64,000 nucleotides of DNA from Pontibacterium granulatum (GTDB lineage: Bacteria; Pseudomonadota; Gammaproteobacteria; Pseudomonadales; Balneatricaceae). The notes under the pieces were generated by a model. That model was not told where the DNA came from. It ran no database searches and was given only the letters and a program-made list of their open reading frames with translations. Below, in pieces: positions 39,377 through 48,724 of the stretch (positions within the stretch are counted from its first letter, which is position 1; each line of letters opens with the position of its first letter). Both the position numbers and the translations under genes were made by a program. The stretch is from contig NZ_JASBRH010000001.1 of the NCBI RefSeq assembly GCF_029961155.1, forward strand, positions 1 to 64,000, in the 5' to 3' direction.

Positions 39377-40218
39377 TGCGTTTGCTCACTTCACTGCTCC
39401 CCCCAGCGGCTTTACTGGTTGCAAGCACATTGCTGCAAGCGGCAGACCTGCCGAAAGAATCCCGCGTACCGGGTGGCATCGCAGTTGTACCACTTCCTGG
39501 CCTGACCTCCTCCAAAGCCCCACAGGCCGACTTCCGCGGTAACCGCGTGATGGTCGTCAGCGCACAGGGTACGGAATATGAAAACCAGACCCGCTGGCTC
39601 GCCATTGTGGGTATCCCGCTAAAAGCCAAATCAGATCAACAACTGGTGATCTCCGCCGGTGGTGAAAAGTATCCGCTCACCATCCAGAACAAAGAGTACA
39701 AAGCGCAGTACCTGACCATCAAAAACAAGAAGCACGTCAACCCGGATCCGGAACAGGTGAAGCGATGGCGCCGGGAGAAAACCGAGATGGTCGCCGCCTT
39801 CAAACATTGGGAATCGATCGAACAGCCTCCGGTGAAATTTGAGCTGCCCGCTAAAGGACCGTTTAGCAGTCCATTTGGCTTGAAGCGCTTCTACAACAAA
39901 CAACCCCGCAATCCGCACAGTGGTCTGGATATTGCCGCGCCTCAGGGCGCACCGATCACCGCGCCGGCAGCAGGCACTGTGCTCACAGTGGGAGACTACT
40001 TCTTTAACGGCAAAACCGTGATCATGGACCACGGTCAAGGCCTGACCACCATGTACTGCCATATGAGCCGTATCGACGTAAAACCCGGGGACAAACTGCA
40101 AACCGGCGATCCACTCGGCGCCATCGGAAAAACGGGTCGCGTCACCGGTCCACACCTGCATTGGAGCGTAAGCTTGAATAATGTACGGGTCGACCCAATA
40201 TTATTCCTCGACAACTAA
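39376..40218 (+). CDS. M23 family metallopeptidase (exported)
   Basis: A 280-residue protein. Residues 1-22 form a signal peptide (cleavage at LQAAD). Residues about 40-115 form a beta-rich N-terminal domain. The C-terminal LytM domain has the zinc motif HSGLDIAAP and the second HxH in GPHLHWSVSL, both complete, so it should be an active peptidoglycan endopeptidase. The ATG at 39376 shares one base with the xseA stop and has GGAG upstream. An in-frame TTG lies 6 bases earlier. Confidence 0.93.
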   Translation: MRLLTSLLPPAALLVASTLLQAADLPKESRVPGGIAVVPLPGLTSSKAPQADFRGNRVMVVSAQGTEYENQTRWLAIVGIPLKAKSDQQLVISAGGEKYPLTIQNKEYKAQYLTIKNKKHVNPDPEQVKRWRREKTEMVAAFKHWESIEQPPVKFELPAKGPFSSPFGLKRFYNKQPRNPHSGLDIAAPQGAPITAPAAGTVLTVGDYFFNGKTVIMDHGQGLTTMYCHMSRIDVKPGDKLQTGDPLGAIGKTGRVTGPHLHWSVSLNNVRVDPILFLDN

Positions 40219-40261
40219 TTTGGCGGGCAACCCGCCCCCAACTCTATCTTTGGAAAGACAC

Positions 40262-40888
40262 ATGTCCGAACTGAAACTGGAAACCATCGAACAGAAAGCG
40301 AGCTACGGCATCGGTCGTCAGATGGGCGATCAGCTGGCCGCAAACAGCTTTGAAGGCGTAGACCTGGACGCTCTGGCAGCAGGCATCCGTGACTCTTTTA
40401 ACGGCGAAGCACTGGCTATCGAAGTTAACGAAATTCAGGACGCATTCAACGTAATCAACGAGCGTATCCAGGAAGCACAGAAGAAGCAGGCAGAAGAGTT
40501 CGTTAAAGCGGGCGAAGAGTTCCTGGTTGAAAACGCAAAACGCGAAGGTGTTGTGACGCTGGAATCCGGTCTTCAGTACGAAATCGTTGAAGCAGGCGAA
40601 GAAAACGGTGAAAAACCATCTGCCAGCTCTAAAGTACGCACCCACTACCACGGTACATTCATCGACGGCAAAGTCTTCGACAGCTCCTACGATCGTGGCC
40701 AGCCTGCTGAATTCCCTGTTGGCGGCGTAATCGCTGGCTGGACTGAAGCACTGCAGCTGATGACTAAGGGTGCTAAATGGCGCCTGTACATCCCTTACAA
40801 CCTGGCATACGGTGCGCAGGGTTCTCCAGGCGGTATCCCTCCGTACTCCGCACTGGTATTTGATGTAGAGTTGCTGGACATCCTGTAA
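40262..40888 (+). CDS. fklB: FKBP-type peptidyl-prolyl cis-trans isomerase (FklB-like)
   Basis: A 208-residue protein of the FKBP22 type. The N-terminal helical dimerisation domain (residues 1-90) is followed by one FKBP domain with HYHGTFIDGKVFDSSYDRG, GGVIAGWTEAL and YGAQGSPGGIPPYSALVFDVEL, the usual active-site residues. There is no signal peptide, so it is cytoplasmic. GGAAAG precedes the ATG at 40262. The coding sequence is rich in frequent codons, suggesting high expression. Confidence 0.95.
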   Translation: MSELKLETIEQKASYGIGRQMGDQLAANSFEGVDLDALAAGIRDSFNGEALAIEVNEIQDAFNVINERIQEAQKKQAEEFVKAGEEFLVENAKREGVVTLESGLQYEIVEAGEENGEKPSASSKVRTHYHGTFIDGKVFDSSYDRGQPAEFPVGGVIAGWTEALQLMTKGAKWRLYIPYNLAYGAQGSPGGIPPYSALVFDVELLDIL

Positions 40889-40902
40889 GCAGCCCTGCCT
40901 GT

Positions 40903-40927
40903 CCAGCCGGTCACTCGTACCGGCTGG
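40903..40927 (+). other. Hairpin after fklB
   Basis: CCAGCCGGT and ACCGGCTGG form a perfect 9-bp stem 14 bases after the fklB stop. No T-run follows, so it may be a weak or Rho-assisted terminator, or an mRNA-stabilising end. Confidence 0.5.
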
Positions 40928-40968
40928 CTCACCTCCCCCACTTTATCCACAACCCGGAGATACAATCC

Positions 40969-41730
40969 GTGAAACTCTTCCATCAGGTATATGGTGAAGG
41001 CGATCCGCTGATCATCATGCATGGTCTGTTTGGCACCTACGAAAACTGGGGAACGCAGATCAAAGCGCTGTCCGAGTATTTTCAGGTAATTGCTGTGGAT
41101 ATGCGTAACCACGGCCGTTCCGATCACGATTCGGTGATGGACTATCCGGCGATGGCTGCAGATATTGTCGAGTTGATGGATGACTTGGGTCTGGCGAGTG
41201 CAAATATCCTTGGCCACTCTATGGGGGGCAAAGCCGCCATGCAGCTGGCGTTGAATTACCCCAATCGGCTGCGAAAACTGATTGTGGTGGATATCGCCCC
41301 GGTGGCATACCCCCCTCACCATGACGAAGTATTTACCGGTTTGTACTCCATACAGCTGGATCAGCTTAAATCCCGGGGCGATGCCGACAAGCAACTGGCA
41401 ACCCATGTGGGTGAACTGGGTGTCCGTGCCTTCCTGCTGAAAAACCTTTATCGTGATGAAAACAAACAGTTCCGCTGGCGCATGAACCTTGATGTACTGC
41501 GCGACGAATACGCCCACATTGGTGCGGCACCGTCCGGCACACCGTTTCAGGGCAAAACCCTGTTTATCAAGGGCGAAAACTCCCACTACCTGCTACCCGA
41601 ACACCGCAATCAGGTACTGACCCTGTTCCCTAACACAAGCTACAAACTGATGCAGGGTGCTGGCCACTGGCCACACGCAGAGAAGCCATCGATCTTCGGC
41701 AAAATCGTGCTGGGATTCTTACTGGATTGA
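40969..41730 (+). CDS. ybfF: Alpha/beta hydrolase, YbfF-like esterase
   Basis: A 253-residue alpha/beta hydrolase. The oxyanion motif is HGLFGTYENWG, the nucleophile elbow GHSMGGKAAM, the acid is in the VVDIAPVAYP and later KGENSHYL region, and the histidine is in GAGHWPHAEKP. YbfF cleaves thioesters such as palmitoyl-CoA and malonyl-CoA in vitro; the natural substrate is unknown. The start is GTG at 40969 with CGGAGA upstream. Confidence 0.9.
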   Translation: MKLFHQVYGEGDPLIIMHGLFGTYENWGTQIKALSEYFQVIAVDMRNHGRSDHDSVMDYPAMAADIVELMDDLGLASANILGHSMGGKAAMQLALNYPNRLRKLIVVDIAPVAYPPHHDEVFTGLYSIQLDQLKSRGDADKQLATHVGELGVRAFLLKNLYRDENKQFRWRMNLDVLRDEYAHIGAAPSGTPFQGKTLFIKGENSHYLLPEHRNQVLTLFPNTSYKLMQGAGHWPHAEKPSIFGKIVLGFLLD

Positions 41731-41783
41731 TTTAGCAGGTTCTTAAGAAGGGAAGCAGTAGGTCGGGACCGTGAGCGTAACGC

Positions 41784-42620
41784 TCAAACCTGCTGCTCGA
41801 TAATACTGCCTGCAGGGAAGACTTTGGTAAACACGCCAGTTTCTACCAGACGGCGCTCCATCTCCAAACGGGTTTCATCCAGGGTTTTCACCCCGTCCCG
41901 TTCCGTCTCGCTCAAGCTTTCAAAGCCACCACTGGGCGCGGTGTTTTCCGACTCATCTCCACCTTCCTGCGGTGATGCGCTTGCAGGCGTCATTCCCGGC
42001 TCAGATACCGCTTCAGACCCGCCGGTTTCACCTTCGTCACCAGTCTCGTCTGGTTCCTGATTTGCCAGCTCGGCCAAGGCTTCAGCCATCAGCGCCTGCG
42101 CTTTTGCCGCCACCTGACGATCCTGCGTGGAGGGTTCAGCCGGTGCTAATGCTGCAGCGATGACAGTACGCATCTTCTCGATAGTGGCTTCCGGATCATC
42201 GGGGATTGCCGAGGTATCAACGCTGACCTCACCGCTGGCTGCATACATACGCCCGTCAGGACCACGGGTGTATTCCAGCTCAGGCGCACCGGTGTACTGT
42301 CCGCCGACATTGGCATGGGCCTGCTCATGCTGGCGTACCTCCCTGTCACGCGCCTCCAGCTCCTCAACTAGCTGCAACTCCTCTCCGGTCAGCTCAGACC
42401 CTGCCGTTGCGGTCGATTTTTTCTCGTCAGAGGCGGTGGTAGGGGTGGAGTCGCCAGATCCACTTTCCGTTTTTTCAACAGGCTTAGCCGAATGTTCAAG
42501 ATCTGCAGATGCGGATACAGCCTGAGTTTTTTCAGGCTGCACGGGTGTTTCACCCGCCGGTCGAACCGTGGGCGATGATAAAAGCGGTGGAGAAAGTGCG
42601 CTGGCGGCGTGCAGTTCCAT
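41784..42620 (-). CDS. SprA-related putative metalloprotease (CJM1_0395 family)
   Basis: A 278-residue low-complexity protein with a zinc-protease-like core. Residues 1-75 are disordered (P, S, T, E). The core reads LVEELEARDREVRQHEQAH and TYTGAPELEYTRGPDGR-like sequence, where HEQAH is an HExxH motif; it ends near KAQALMAEA (residue 175). The C-terminal third is acidic and disordered. No signal peptide is visible. The family is widespread in Proteobacteria, with no established function. It follows an 82-residue partner by 8 bases. The stop is inside a small hairpin. Confidence 0.8.
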   Translation of the reverse strand: MELHAASALSPPLLSSPTVRPAGETPVQPEKTQAVSASADLEHSAKPVEKTESGSGDSTPTTASDEKKSTATAGSELTGEELQLVEELEARDREVRQHEQAHANVGGQYTGAPELEYTRGPDGRMYAASGEVSVDTSAIPDDPEATIEKMRTVIAAALAPAEPSTQDRQVAAKAQALMAEALAELANQEPDETGDEGETGGSEAVSEPGMTPASASPQEGGDESENTAPSGGFESLSETERDGVKTLDETRLEMERRLVETGVFTKVFPAGSIIEQQV

Positions 42621-42628
42621 GGCAAATA

Positions 42629-42877
42629 TCAGACGCGAATGTTGATGTTGCCGCCTACGGTTTCAGACGCTGCGGTGACTACCTTGCTGGTTGCTGCTTC
42701 AGTTTCCTGCACAGTCGTGTCTTTTACTGCACTAACACTGGCAGGTTCACGACCTGTCGCTTCCTCAGCATGGTCTGGTTTACCGCTGCCATGCAGGTCC
42801 CCGGATGCTTTAGCGACATTATCCAGGGTTCTGTTCTGTCCGATTACGCCGGATTGCAATGCGTTGGTGACGTTCAT
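42629..42877 (-). CDS. Small protein upstream of the SprA-related gene, unknown function
   Basis: An 82-residue frame, MNVTNALQSGVIGQNRTLDN at the start, rich in A, T, S, E and V, with no cysteine. The N terminus recalls the short rod-like flagellar basal-body N-terminal helix seen in many tiny proteobacterial proteins, but the rest does not fit. AGGGGTGG stands before the ATG, and it is 8 bases from the next gene, so the pair is one operon. The ends GGNINIRV resembles those of small proteins of the same kind. Confidence 0.65.
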   Translation of the reverse strand: MNVTNALQSGVIGQNRTLDNVAKASGDLHGSGKPDHAEEATGREPASVSAVKDTTVQETEAATSKVVTAASETVGGNINIRV

Positions 42878-43007
42878 AGGACCACCCCTTTACCTTCCAT
42901 TTGATCATCAGCTGCAACACCCCGGTCCCCCAAACGACACACAGGCGCTACAACAAATACGACTTCCAGCAAGACAGTGTAGACCAGTTTCAGCGACTGG
43001 TCACGAT

Positions 43008-43697
43008 TTAGCCAGCCAACAGCCGATCGATATCGATATACTCGGCGATGTTTTCCGGTGTTGGATCGTCCAGGTGCGGGATCTCGGCCAATAGCGGTGC
43101 GCGCAACATATTAGCAATGGTATCCCGGTTTTCGTCGTAGCTATTCATATCAGGATCAACTTTGTTGGCGATCCAGCCCGCCAACGGTACACCGTCACGG
43201 GTAATGCTCTCTGCCGTCAGCAATGCGTGGTTAATACATCCGAGTTTCATACCAACCACCATAATCACCGGCACCTGTAATGACTTGGGAATCTGCGCCA
43301 TGGTTTCGCGGTAACTCAACGGTACTCGCCAGCCACCTGCCCCTTCCACCAGCACCAAATCTGCAGGTTGCATCATGGCCCCCCGACAGAAAGCCGCAAT
43401 ACGCTCACCAGAGAGCATCCGCCCTTCGTTCATTGCAGCGATATGCGGTGCGATAGGCGGCTCGAAGGCGATTGGATTCACCTGCTCATAGCTCAGCTTA
43501 ACGCTTGCGGTATTCTGCAAGATAACCGCATCAGAATTGCGCAGCCCGTCGTCGGTCTTTTCGCAACCCGCCGACACGGGCTTCAGGCCAATCGTGCGTT
43601 TACCCGCTTTGTTCCCTGCAGCCAGCAGTCCGGCCGTTACAATGGTTTTTCCCGCATCGGTGTCGGTTCCGGTGATAAAGAAACTACGCTTTGCCAT
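43008..43697 (-). CDS. bioD: Dethiobiotin synthase
   Basis: A 229-residue P-loop enzyme. The loop is FITGTDTDAGKTIVTAGLL (residues 7-17 hold GTDTDAGKT), and VEGAGGWRVPL is the conserved substrate loop. It closes the ureido ring of dethiobiotin from DAPA, CO2 and ATP. It is last in the leftward bioBFHCD cluster, 27 bases after bioC. Confidence 0.96.
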   Translation of the reverse strand: MAKRSFFITGTDTDAGKTIVTAGLLAAGNKAGKRTIGLKPVSAGCEKTDDGLRNSDAVILQNTASVKLSYEQVNPIAFEPPIAPHIAAMNEGRMLSGERIAAFCRGAMMQPADLVLVEGAGGWRVPLSYRETMAQIPKSLQVPVIMVVGMKLGCINHALLTAESITRDGVPLAGWIANKVDPDMNSYDENRDTIANMLRAPLLAEIPHLDDPTPENIAEYIDIDRLLAG

Positions 43698-43724
43698 CTT
43701 ATTCGTCGCTGTATAGAGGTTGGC

Positions 43725-44522
43725 TTAATTGGTCTGGCGCTTGGAAAGTACGCCGTAATATACATGATAGGTTGCCGGCAGATAGCCTTCAGAATGACGC
43801 TGCGATTCGTAGGCTTCGCTGAACGCCTTGATCCGCGCCCGACCTGTCAGGCCGGATGGCTGGCCTGCATTCATGTTGTGGGCGCCGATGCCTTTGAGTT
43901 CGTTGGTCAGATCACGTAAACGCGCATAGCGGCACACCCGGTATTCGGTTTCGAATCTATCCACTTGCAACATGTCCGGCAGGTCTGCCTGCAGATCATT
44001 CCAATCGATAAACCGGTTCACATGCACTTGGTCATCCACCTGCGCCCAGGCTGTGCGCAGTTCATGCAGGGTCTCCGGTCCCAGTGTACTAAACACAAAC
44101 TGACCACTGGATTTCAGCACACGCCCAATCTCGGCGAACAGCCTGTCGGTTTGCTCGCACCACTGAATCGCCAGGCTGGTAAAGATCAGATCAACGCTGT
44201 TGTCCGCCAGCGGCAGGGACTCCGCATCACCACACAACCATACGGTATCATCCAGTGGGCGCTTTTCACGGGCATAGTTGAGCATCCCTTCCGCCAAGTC
44301 CAGGCTGACAATATACGCCTGTGGATAACGCTGTTTCAGCAGTGGCGTGAAGTACCCGGTACCACTGCCCAAGTCCATTACCACCGGAGGGTTGGTGTCC
44401 GGCAGGCGCTCGAGCAGTTCATGCCCGACGCCACGTTGCAGCTCGGCCACGGAATCGTAGGAACAGGCTGCACGACTAAAGGAGTCGGCCACGCGCTTTT
44501 TATCAAAGGATGCCGGACTCAT
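43725..44522 (-). CDS. bioC: Malonyl-ACP O-methyltransferase
   Basis: A 265-residue SAM methyltransferase. Motif I is VMDLGSGTGYFTPLL; the start has DKKRVADSFSRAACSYDSVAELQR, the typical BioC N terminus. It methylates malonyl-ACP so that fatty acid synthesis can build the pimelate chain. The ATG at 44522 overlaps the bioH stop by 4 bases (ATGA). An upstream in-frame start at 44561 would lie inside bioH and is rejected. Confidence 0.95.
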   Translation of the reverse strand: MSPASFDKKRVADSFSRAACSYDSVAELQRGVGHELLERLPDTNPPVVMDLGSGTGYFTPLLKQRYPQAYIVSLDLAEGMLNYAREKRPLDDTVWLCGDAESLPLADNSVDLIFTSLAIQWCEQTDRLFAEIGRVLKSSGQFVFSTLGPETLHELRTAWAQVDDQVHVNRFIDWNDLQADLPDMLQVDRFETEYRVCRYARLRDLTNELKGIGAHNMNAGQPSGLTGRARIKAFSEAYESQRHSEGYLPATYHVYYGVLSKRQTN

Positions 44523-45289
44523 ACATGGGCCCCAGACAGAAACGCGATCACATCGTCGCACCAGCGCGAGGTGTGAGAGATAAAGGGCAGATGCCCTGCG
44601 CCTTCGTAGACTGCGGTTTTCGCTTCGGCATTCAGCGCTGCACAGCCTTCTACAGCACTCACTGGCACCAGCAGATCTTTTTCTCCAAACTGCAGCAACA
44701 CAGGTATCTCCAACTCAACCAAGGCATCACGGGCATCGGTTTCCAGCAGGGTTAGTGCAGGCGCCAACGCGGATGGCCGATCCTCTTTCAGCAGTTGCTT
44801 TAGCATTTTGAGGCTGTCGCGTCCCGCTTCTGCTCCCTGGGTTTGCAGCATGATAAAACGGGTCAGTGTTTTGGCTGGATTGTCTGCCAGTGACCCTTTA
44901 AAGCCCTGGTAGGTCTCTGTATCCATCGCGCTGACCCAGTCATCACGGGCAACAAAACATGGGTTGGACGCAACCATCACCAGCGCACTTACGCGCCCAG
45001 GCGCTTTCGCCGCAGCCGCCACTGCCAGTTGCCCCCCCAGAGACCAACCCAGCCAGTGGGCACGCTTAGGCGCCGCAGCCAACAGAGCATCAACGGCGGC
45101 ATCAAAGGTCAAGCGATCCAAGGCTGGCGATTGCCCCAACCCGGGCAGGTCGATCAGCGTGATGCTGAAGTGCTCTTCCAGCGCTGGCAAAACATTCAAC
45201 CAGATGGAGGAGTTCATACCCCATCCGTGCAGCATCACCAGTGCCGGATTCGCGGGATTACCGTGCTGTTCGGTGTACAACTGAATCAT
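44519..45289 (-). CDS. bioH: Pimeloyl-ACP methyl ester carboxylesterase
   Basis: A 256-residue alpha/beta hydrolase. [10 protein letters not shown] holds the oxyanion hole, the nucleophile is in GWSLGG, and the catalytic His is in [10 protein letters not shown]. It cuts the methyl ester of pimeloyl-ACP to stop chain growth. In E. coli bioH is away from the bio operon; here it is inside, overlapping both neighbours (ATGA with bioF and with bioC). Confidence 0.95.
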   Translation of the reverse strand: MIQLYTEQHGNPANPALVMLHGWGMNSSIWLNVLPALEEHFSITLIDLPGLGQSPALDRLTFDAAVDALLAAAPKRAHWLGWSLGGQLAVAAAAKAPGRVSALVMVASNPCFVARDDWVSAMDTETYQGFKGSLADNPAKTLTRFIMLQTQGAEAGRDSLKMLKQLLKEDRPSALAPALTLLETDARDALVELEIPVLLQFGEKDLLVPVSAVEGCAALNAEAKTAVYEGAGHLPFISHTSRWCDDVIAFLSGAHV

Positions 45290-46443
45290 CGGCTGACCTT
45301 CTCCAAAACTTCCAACAGACGGGTCACCTGTGCTTCGGTGTGACTGGCACTGAAGGTGACACGCAAACGGGCACTACCCTGCGGAACGGTTGGCGGACGG
45401 ATCGCACCGATAAAGATCCCTTCAGCTTCGATTGCGGCGCTCATGCGCATCGCTTCGGCTGAATCCCCCACCATGATCGGCTGGATTGGTGTCGGAGAAT
45501 CCATCAACTCCAAGCCGAGTTGCTCGCAGCCGTCGCGGAACTGCTTGATCAGAGCGGCCAGTTTCTCCCGGCGCCACTCTTCGTCGCGCAGGATCTTCAG
45601 GCTTGCCAGGGTCGCCATCGCCACTGCCGGCGGCATACTGGTGGTGTAAATATAGGTCCGTGCGTGCTGCACCAGGATCTCGATCAGCTCTTCGCTGCCG
45701 GCGACAAACGCACCGGAAGTACCAAAGGCTTTACCCAGGGTACCCACCAATACCTGTACATCCTCCTGCCCAAGACCAAAGTGCTCGACGCAACCTCGAC
45801 CACCTTTGCCCACACAGCCAAAACCGTGGGCATCGTCCACCATCACCCAGGCATCGTGCTTTTTCGCTGTACCACAGATCTCTGGTAACTCGGCAATGTC
45901 GCCGTCCATGCTGAAGACACCGTCGGTAACCACCAGCTTACGGCGGGCTTCGCTGCGGCTCAGTTTCTGTTCGAGACTCTGGGCGTCGTTGTGCAGGTAG
46001 CGTTGGAAACGCGCGCCACTCAGAAGACCGGCATCCAAAAGAGAGGCGTGGTTAATACGATCTTCAAAAACGGCATCGCGCTTATCCAGCAGTGCGTTGA
46101 CCGCCCCCAGGTTCGCCGTGTAACCGGTAGAAAACAGCAGCGCACGGGGACGGCCGGTAAACTCGGCCAGTGCCTCTTCCAGTTCGTGGTGAGCCTGACT
46201 GTGGCCATTTACCAAGTGGGAGGCCCCACCACCCACACCGTATCGATCAGCACCGTTTTTCAGTGCTTTGATCACGTCAGGGTGGTTGGCCAGCCCCAGG
46301 TAATCGTTGGAGCAGAATGCCAGGTAGTTTTTGCCGTCCACCTGCACTTCCGGTGCCTGTGGGCTCTCCAGCATACGACGCTGGCGATAGAGAGACTGGT
46401 CTTTACGGGCGGTCAGTTCATCCCGTAACTGATCAAATGACAT
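45286..46443 (-). CDS. bioF: 8-amino-7-oxononanoate synthase
   Basis: A 385-residue PLP enzyme of the alpha-oxoamine synthase family. The PLP lysine is in [13 protein letters not shown], and [15 protein letters not shown] is the conserved loop. It joins pimeloyl-ACP and alanine to KAPA. It overlaps bioH by 4 bases. Confidence 0.97.
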   Translation of the reverse strand: MSFDQLRDELTARKDQSLYRQRRMLESPQAPEVQVDGKNYLAFCSNDYLGLANHPDVIKALKNGADRYGVGGGASHLVNGHSQAHHELEEALAEFTGRPRALLFSTGYTANLGAVNALLDKRDAVFEDRINHASLLDAGLLSGARFQRYLHNDAQSLEQKLSRSEARRKLVVTDGVFSMDGDIAELPEICGTAKKHDAWVMVDDAHGFGCVGKGGRGCVEHFGLGQEDVQVLVGTLGKAFGTSGAFVAGSEELIEILVQHARTYIYTTSMPPAVAMATLASLKILRDEEWRREKLAALIKQFRDGCEQLGLELMDSPTPIQPIMVGDSAEAMRMSAAIEAEGIFIGAIRPPTVPQGSARLRVTFSASHTEAQVTRLLEVLEKVSR

Positions 46444-46465
46444 AGACAGATCCGATCAATAAAGG

Positions 46466-46500
46466 AAGGCCGCAGGCCCCAGGGGAACAGGACCTGCGGA
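46466..46500 (-). other. Hairpin between bioB and bioF
   Basis: CCGCAGG arms at 46470-46480 and 46490-46499 form a strong stem. On the minus strand the T-run comes before the stem, not after, so it is not a classical terminator. It may protect the 3' end of bioB mRNA or be a processing site. Confidence 0.5.
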
Positions 46501-46510
46501 AAAAACTCGA

Positions 46511-47554
46511 TCAGGCTTCGTAGAAGTGCTGGCTGTCGGCCTGCTTCTGCAGGTCGCTCATGATCGCCTGCTCCTGGGTTTCATCGTTTTCGGAGATACG
46601 CTGCTCCGGTTTGATGCCCAGACGTTTGAACAGTTTCAGGTCACGGTGTGTTTCCGGGTTCGGCGTGGTCAGCAGGCACTCGCCGTAGAAGATGGAGTTG
46701 GCACCGGCCATAAAGGCCATCGCCTGCATCTCATCGCTCATGGATTCACGACCCGCAGACAGGCGCACGTGAGACGCCGGCATCATGATACGTGCCACAG
46801 CGATGCTACGCAGGAAATCCAGGTTATCCAGATCTTCAGCATTCTCCAGAGGGGTACCTTCTACTTTAACCAGCATGTTGATCGGTACACTTTCCGGCTG
46901 TACCGGCATGTTGGCGAGCTGGCGCAGCAGGCCAATGCGGTCGGTTGCGGTTTCACCCATCCCCAGAATCCCCCCGGAGCAGATCTTCATACCGGAATCA
47001 CGTACGTGCTGCAGGGTATCCAGACGGTCCTGATAAGTACGGGTAGTGATAATTTTGTCGTAGTACTCAGGCGAGGTGTCCAGGTTGTGGTTGTAGTAAT
47101 CCAGGCCTGCATCTGCCAGACGGTCCGCTTTGTCCTGATCCAGCATACCCAGGGTCATGCAGGTTTCCAGACCCAACTCTTTAACCTGGCGCACCATGTC
47201 CAGAACGTAAGGCATATCACGCTCGTGCGGATGCTTCCACGCCGCGCCCATGCAGAAACGGGAAGAGCCGGAGGCTTTTGCCTGTTTGGCTTTCTCAACC
47301 ACACGTTCCACTTCCAGCAGGCGCTCTTTTTCAAGGCCGGTACTGTAGTGGGCACTCTGTGGGCAATATTTACAGTCTTCCGGGCACGCACCTGTCTTGA
47401 TCGACAGCAACGTACTCACCTGTACTTCGTTCGGGTTGAAGTACTGACGATGCACAGTCTGCGCCTGGAACATCAGATCGTTAAACGGCAGCTCAAATAG
47501 AGCGCGCACCTCTGCTTCGGTCCAGTCGTGACGGATAGCGGTTTTATCTTGCAT
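46511..47554 (-). CDS. bioB: Biotin synthase
   Basis: A 347-residue radical SAM enzyme. The 4Fe-4S/SAM motif is in [17 protein letters not shown] (CxxxCxxC). It inserts sulfur into dethiobiotin using a second, 2Fe-2S cluster. The ATG at 47554 follows GGGGAAAG; the frame runs 20 codons further upstream to 47614, which lies downstream of the promoter but gives a non-conserved extension. It heads bioBFHCD. bioA is separate at 57.7 kb. Confidence 0.97.
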   Translation of the reverse strand: MQDKTAIRHDWTEAEVRALFELPFNDLMFQAQTVHRQYFNPNEVQVSTLLSIKTGACPEDCKYCPQSAHYSTGLEKERLLEVERVVEKAKQAKASGSSRFCMGAAWKHPHERDMPYVLDMVRQVKELGLETCMTLGMLDQDKADRLADAGLDYYNHNLDTSPEYYDKIITTRTYQDRLDTLQHVRDSGMKICSGGILGMGETATDRIGLLRQLANMPVQPESVPINMLVKVEGTPLENAEDLDNLDFLRSIAVARIMMPASHVRLSAGRESMSDEMQAMAFMAGANSIFYGECLLTTPNPETHRDLKLFKRLGIKPEQRISENDETQEQAIMSDLQKQADSQHFYEA

Positions 47555-47623
47555 CGTATTTCTTTCCCCTGGAAAATCCTTTGATAAGCGGGCCCGTGAT
47601 GGCCACGCGCTCACATTGGACCA

Positions 47624-47651
47624 ATAATATAGGGACAGAAGGAACTGTCAA
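47624..47651 (-). promoter_or_regulatory. Sigma-70 promoter of bioBFHCD
   Basis: On the minus strand TTGACA (47646-47651), 16 bases, TATTAT (47624-47629). The -35 is perfect. The start would lie about 60 bases before the bioB ATG. I do not see a BirA operator of the TTGTAAACC-N15-GGTTTACAA type around it. The -35 sits within the first bases of the comF gene on the other strand. Confidence 0.75.
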
Positions 47652-47654
47652 CCA

Positions 47655-48350
47655 ATGAGAACACCCACGGATAACTACTGGTTATTTTTTAGTCAGTGCA
47701 TTTTATGCAGATCCCACACCAAACACCCGCGTGGTATCTGCCCCGATTGCCAGCGTGACCTCCCCTGGATCGATACCTGTTGCCCACGCTGTGCCCTGCC
47801 ACAGACACACAGCTACCTGTGCCCACAATGCCGTAAAGCACAGGCACCGTTCAGACAGGTACACGCCCTCTTTGACTATCAGTTTCCCATCAACGAGCTG
47901 ATTGCGCAGATCAAGTACCACGATAAACCGGTATATATGGCGGCACTGGCCGAAATGATGGCGCGCCATCTGCGCTATATAAAGCCAGAACGCAAACCTG
48001 ATCTGCTGATCCCTGTACCGATGCACAAAAAACGCCTGCGTCAGCGCGGCTACAATCAGGCTGAGATTTTGGCGCGACTGCTGGGGAAGCTACTCGGTAT
48101 CCCAGTCAACTGCGAGTTGCTCAGCAAACATCAGGCAACAGCTCAGCAGATGGCTCTCCATCGCAATGAGCGACAAAAAAACCTACGTGGTGCCTTCAGC
48201 TGCAGACCCTTCGAAGCCCAACACGTTGCATTGATCGATGACGTGATGACCACCGGCACCACCGTATCCGAGATCTGTCAGGTGTTACGGCAGTCGCCGG
48301 GACAGACGATTGATGTGTGGGTGCTGGTGCGTACTGCGGAAGATCGCTGA
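47655..48350 (+). CDS. comF: ComF family phosphoribosyltransferase-like protein
   Basis: A 231-residue protein. The N terminus is a zinc-ribbon with several Cys pairs (CILCRSH, CPDCQRD, CCPRC and CPQC). The C-terminal PRT domain has VALIDDVMTTGTTVSEICQVL, the PRPP-binding loop. ComF (GntX in E. coli) supports natural transformation by an unclear biochemical role. It is divergent from bioB, the conserved arrangement in gammaproteobacteria. AAGGA precedes the ATG. Confidence 0.93.
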   Translation: MRTPTDNYWLFFSQCILCRSHTKHPRGICPDCQRDLPWIDTCCPRCALPQTHSYLCPQCRKAQAPFRQVHALFDYQFPINELIAQIKYHDKPVYMAALAEMMARHLRYIKPERKPDLLIPVPMHKKRLRQRGYNQAEILARLLGKLLGIPVNCELLSKHQATAQQMALHRNERQKNLRGAFSCRPFEAQHVALIDDVMTTGTTVSEICQVLRQSPGQTIDVWVLVRTAEDR

Positions 48351-48360
48351 ACGCCCGACA

Positions 48361-48612
48361 TTACTTCATCAGCACCTTGCCGCCGATCACCTTATACGCA
48401 GGCGTGCCACGAATCAGGGCTTCGCGGGCAAAAACCTGTCCACAGCCCGGACAGGTACAGGGAGTCTCAGTGAAGTCTTCGCTGATGCGTTCCTTGAAGC
48501 ACTTCACCAATGCGCCTTTACCGCCCTTGCGGTAGCGGTACAGCTTGGTTTTACAACGGGCACAGACGATATCGACGGTTTTCACCGGCCCCTTGGGGTT
48601 GGGTTTAGCCAT
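48361..48612 (-). CDS. Small zinc-ribbon protein, unknown function
   Basis: An 83-residue basic protein with CARC and CTCPGCG, which would bind one zinc. KPNPKGPVKTVDIVC and RKGGKGALVKC surround the first pair. No signal or membrane segment is seen. It resembles zinc-ribbon proteins common in marine gammaproteobacteria whose function I do not know. It converges with comF with 10 bases between. Confidence 0.8.
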   Translation of the reverse strand: MAKPNPKGPVKTVDIVCARCKTKLYRYRKGGKGALVKCFKERISEDFTETPCTCPGCGQVFAREALIRGTPAYKVIGGKVLMK

Positions 48613-48724
48613 GCAACAGACAGCACATCAGAAAGTTAAAGGACGTGCCCTGTAGTCTAACATGGTGTCCTTGTACGGAAGCCGATACTATGAGCGCAGT
48701 CCAACTGTCTGCGAAGCGAGAACC

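Noticed and set aside
47600-47680. BirA operator at the bioB/comF junction
   Set aside because: A TGTCAACC half is present but the matching GGTT half is 26 bases away, not about 14-16, so it does not fit a BirA box.
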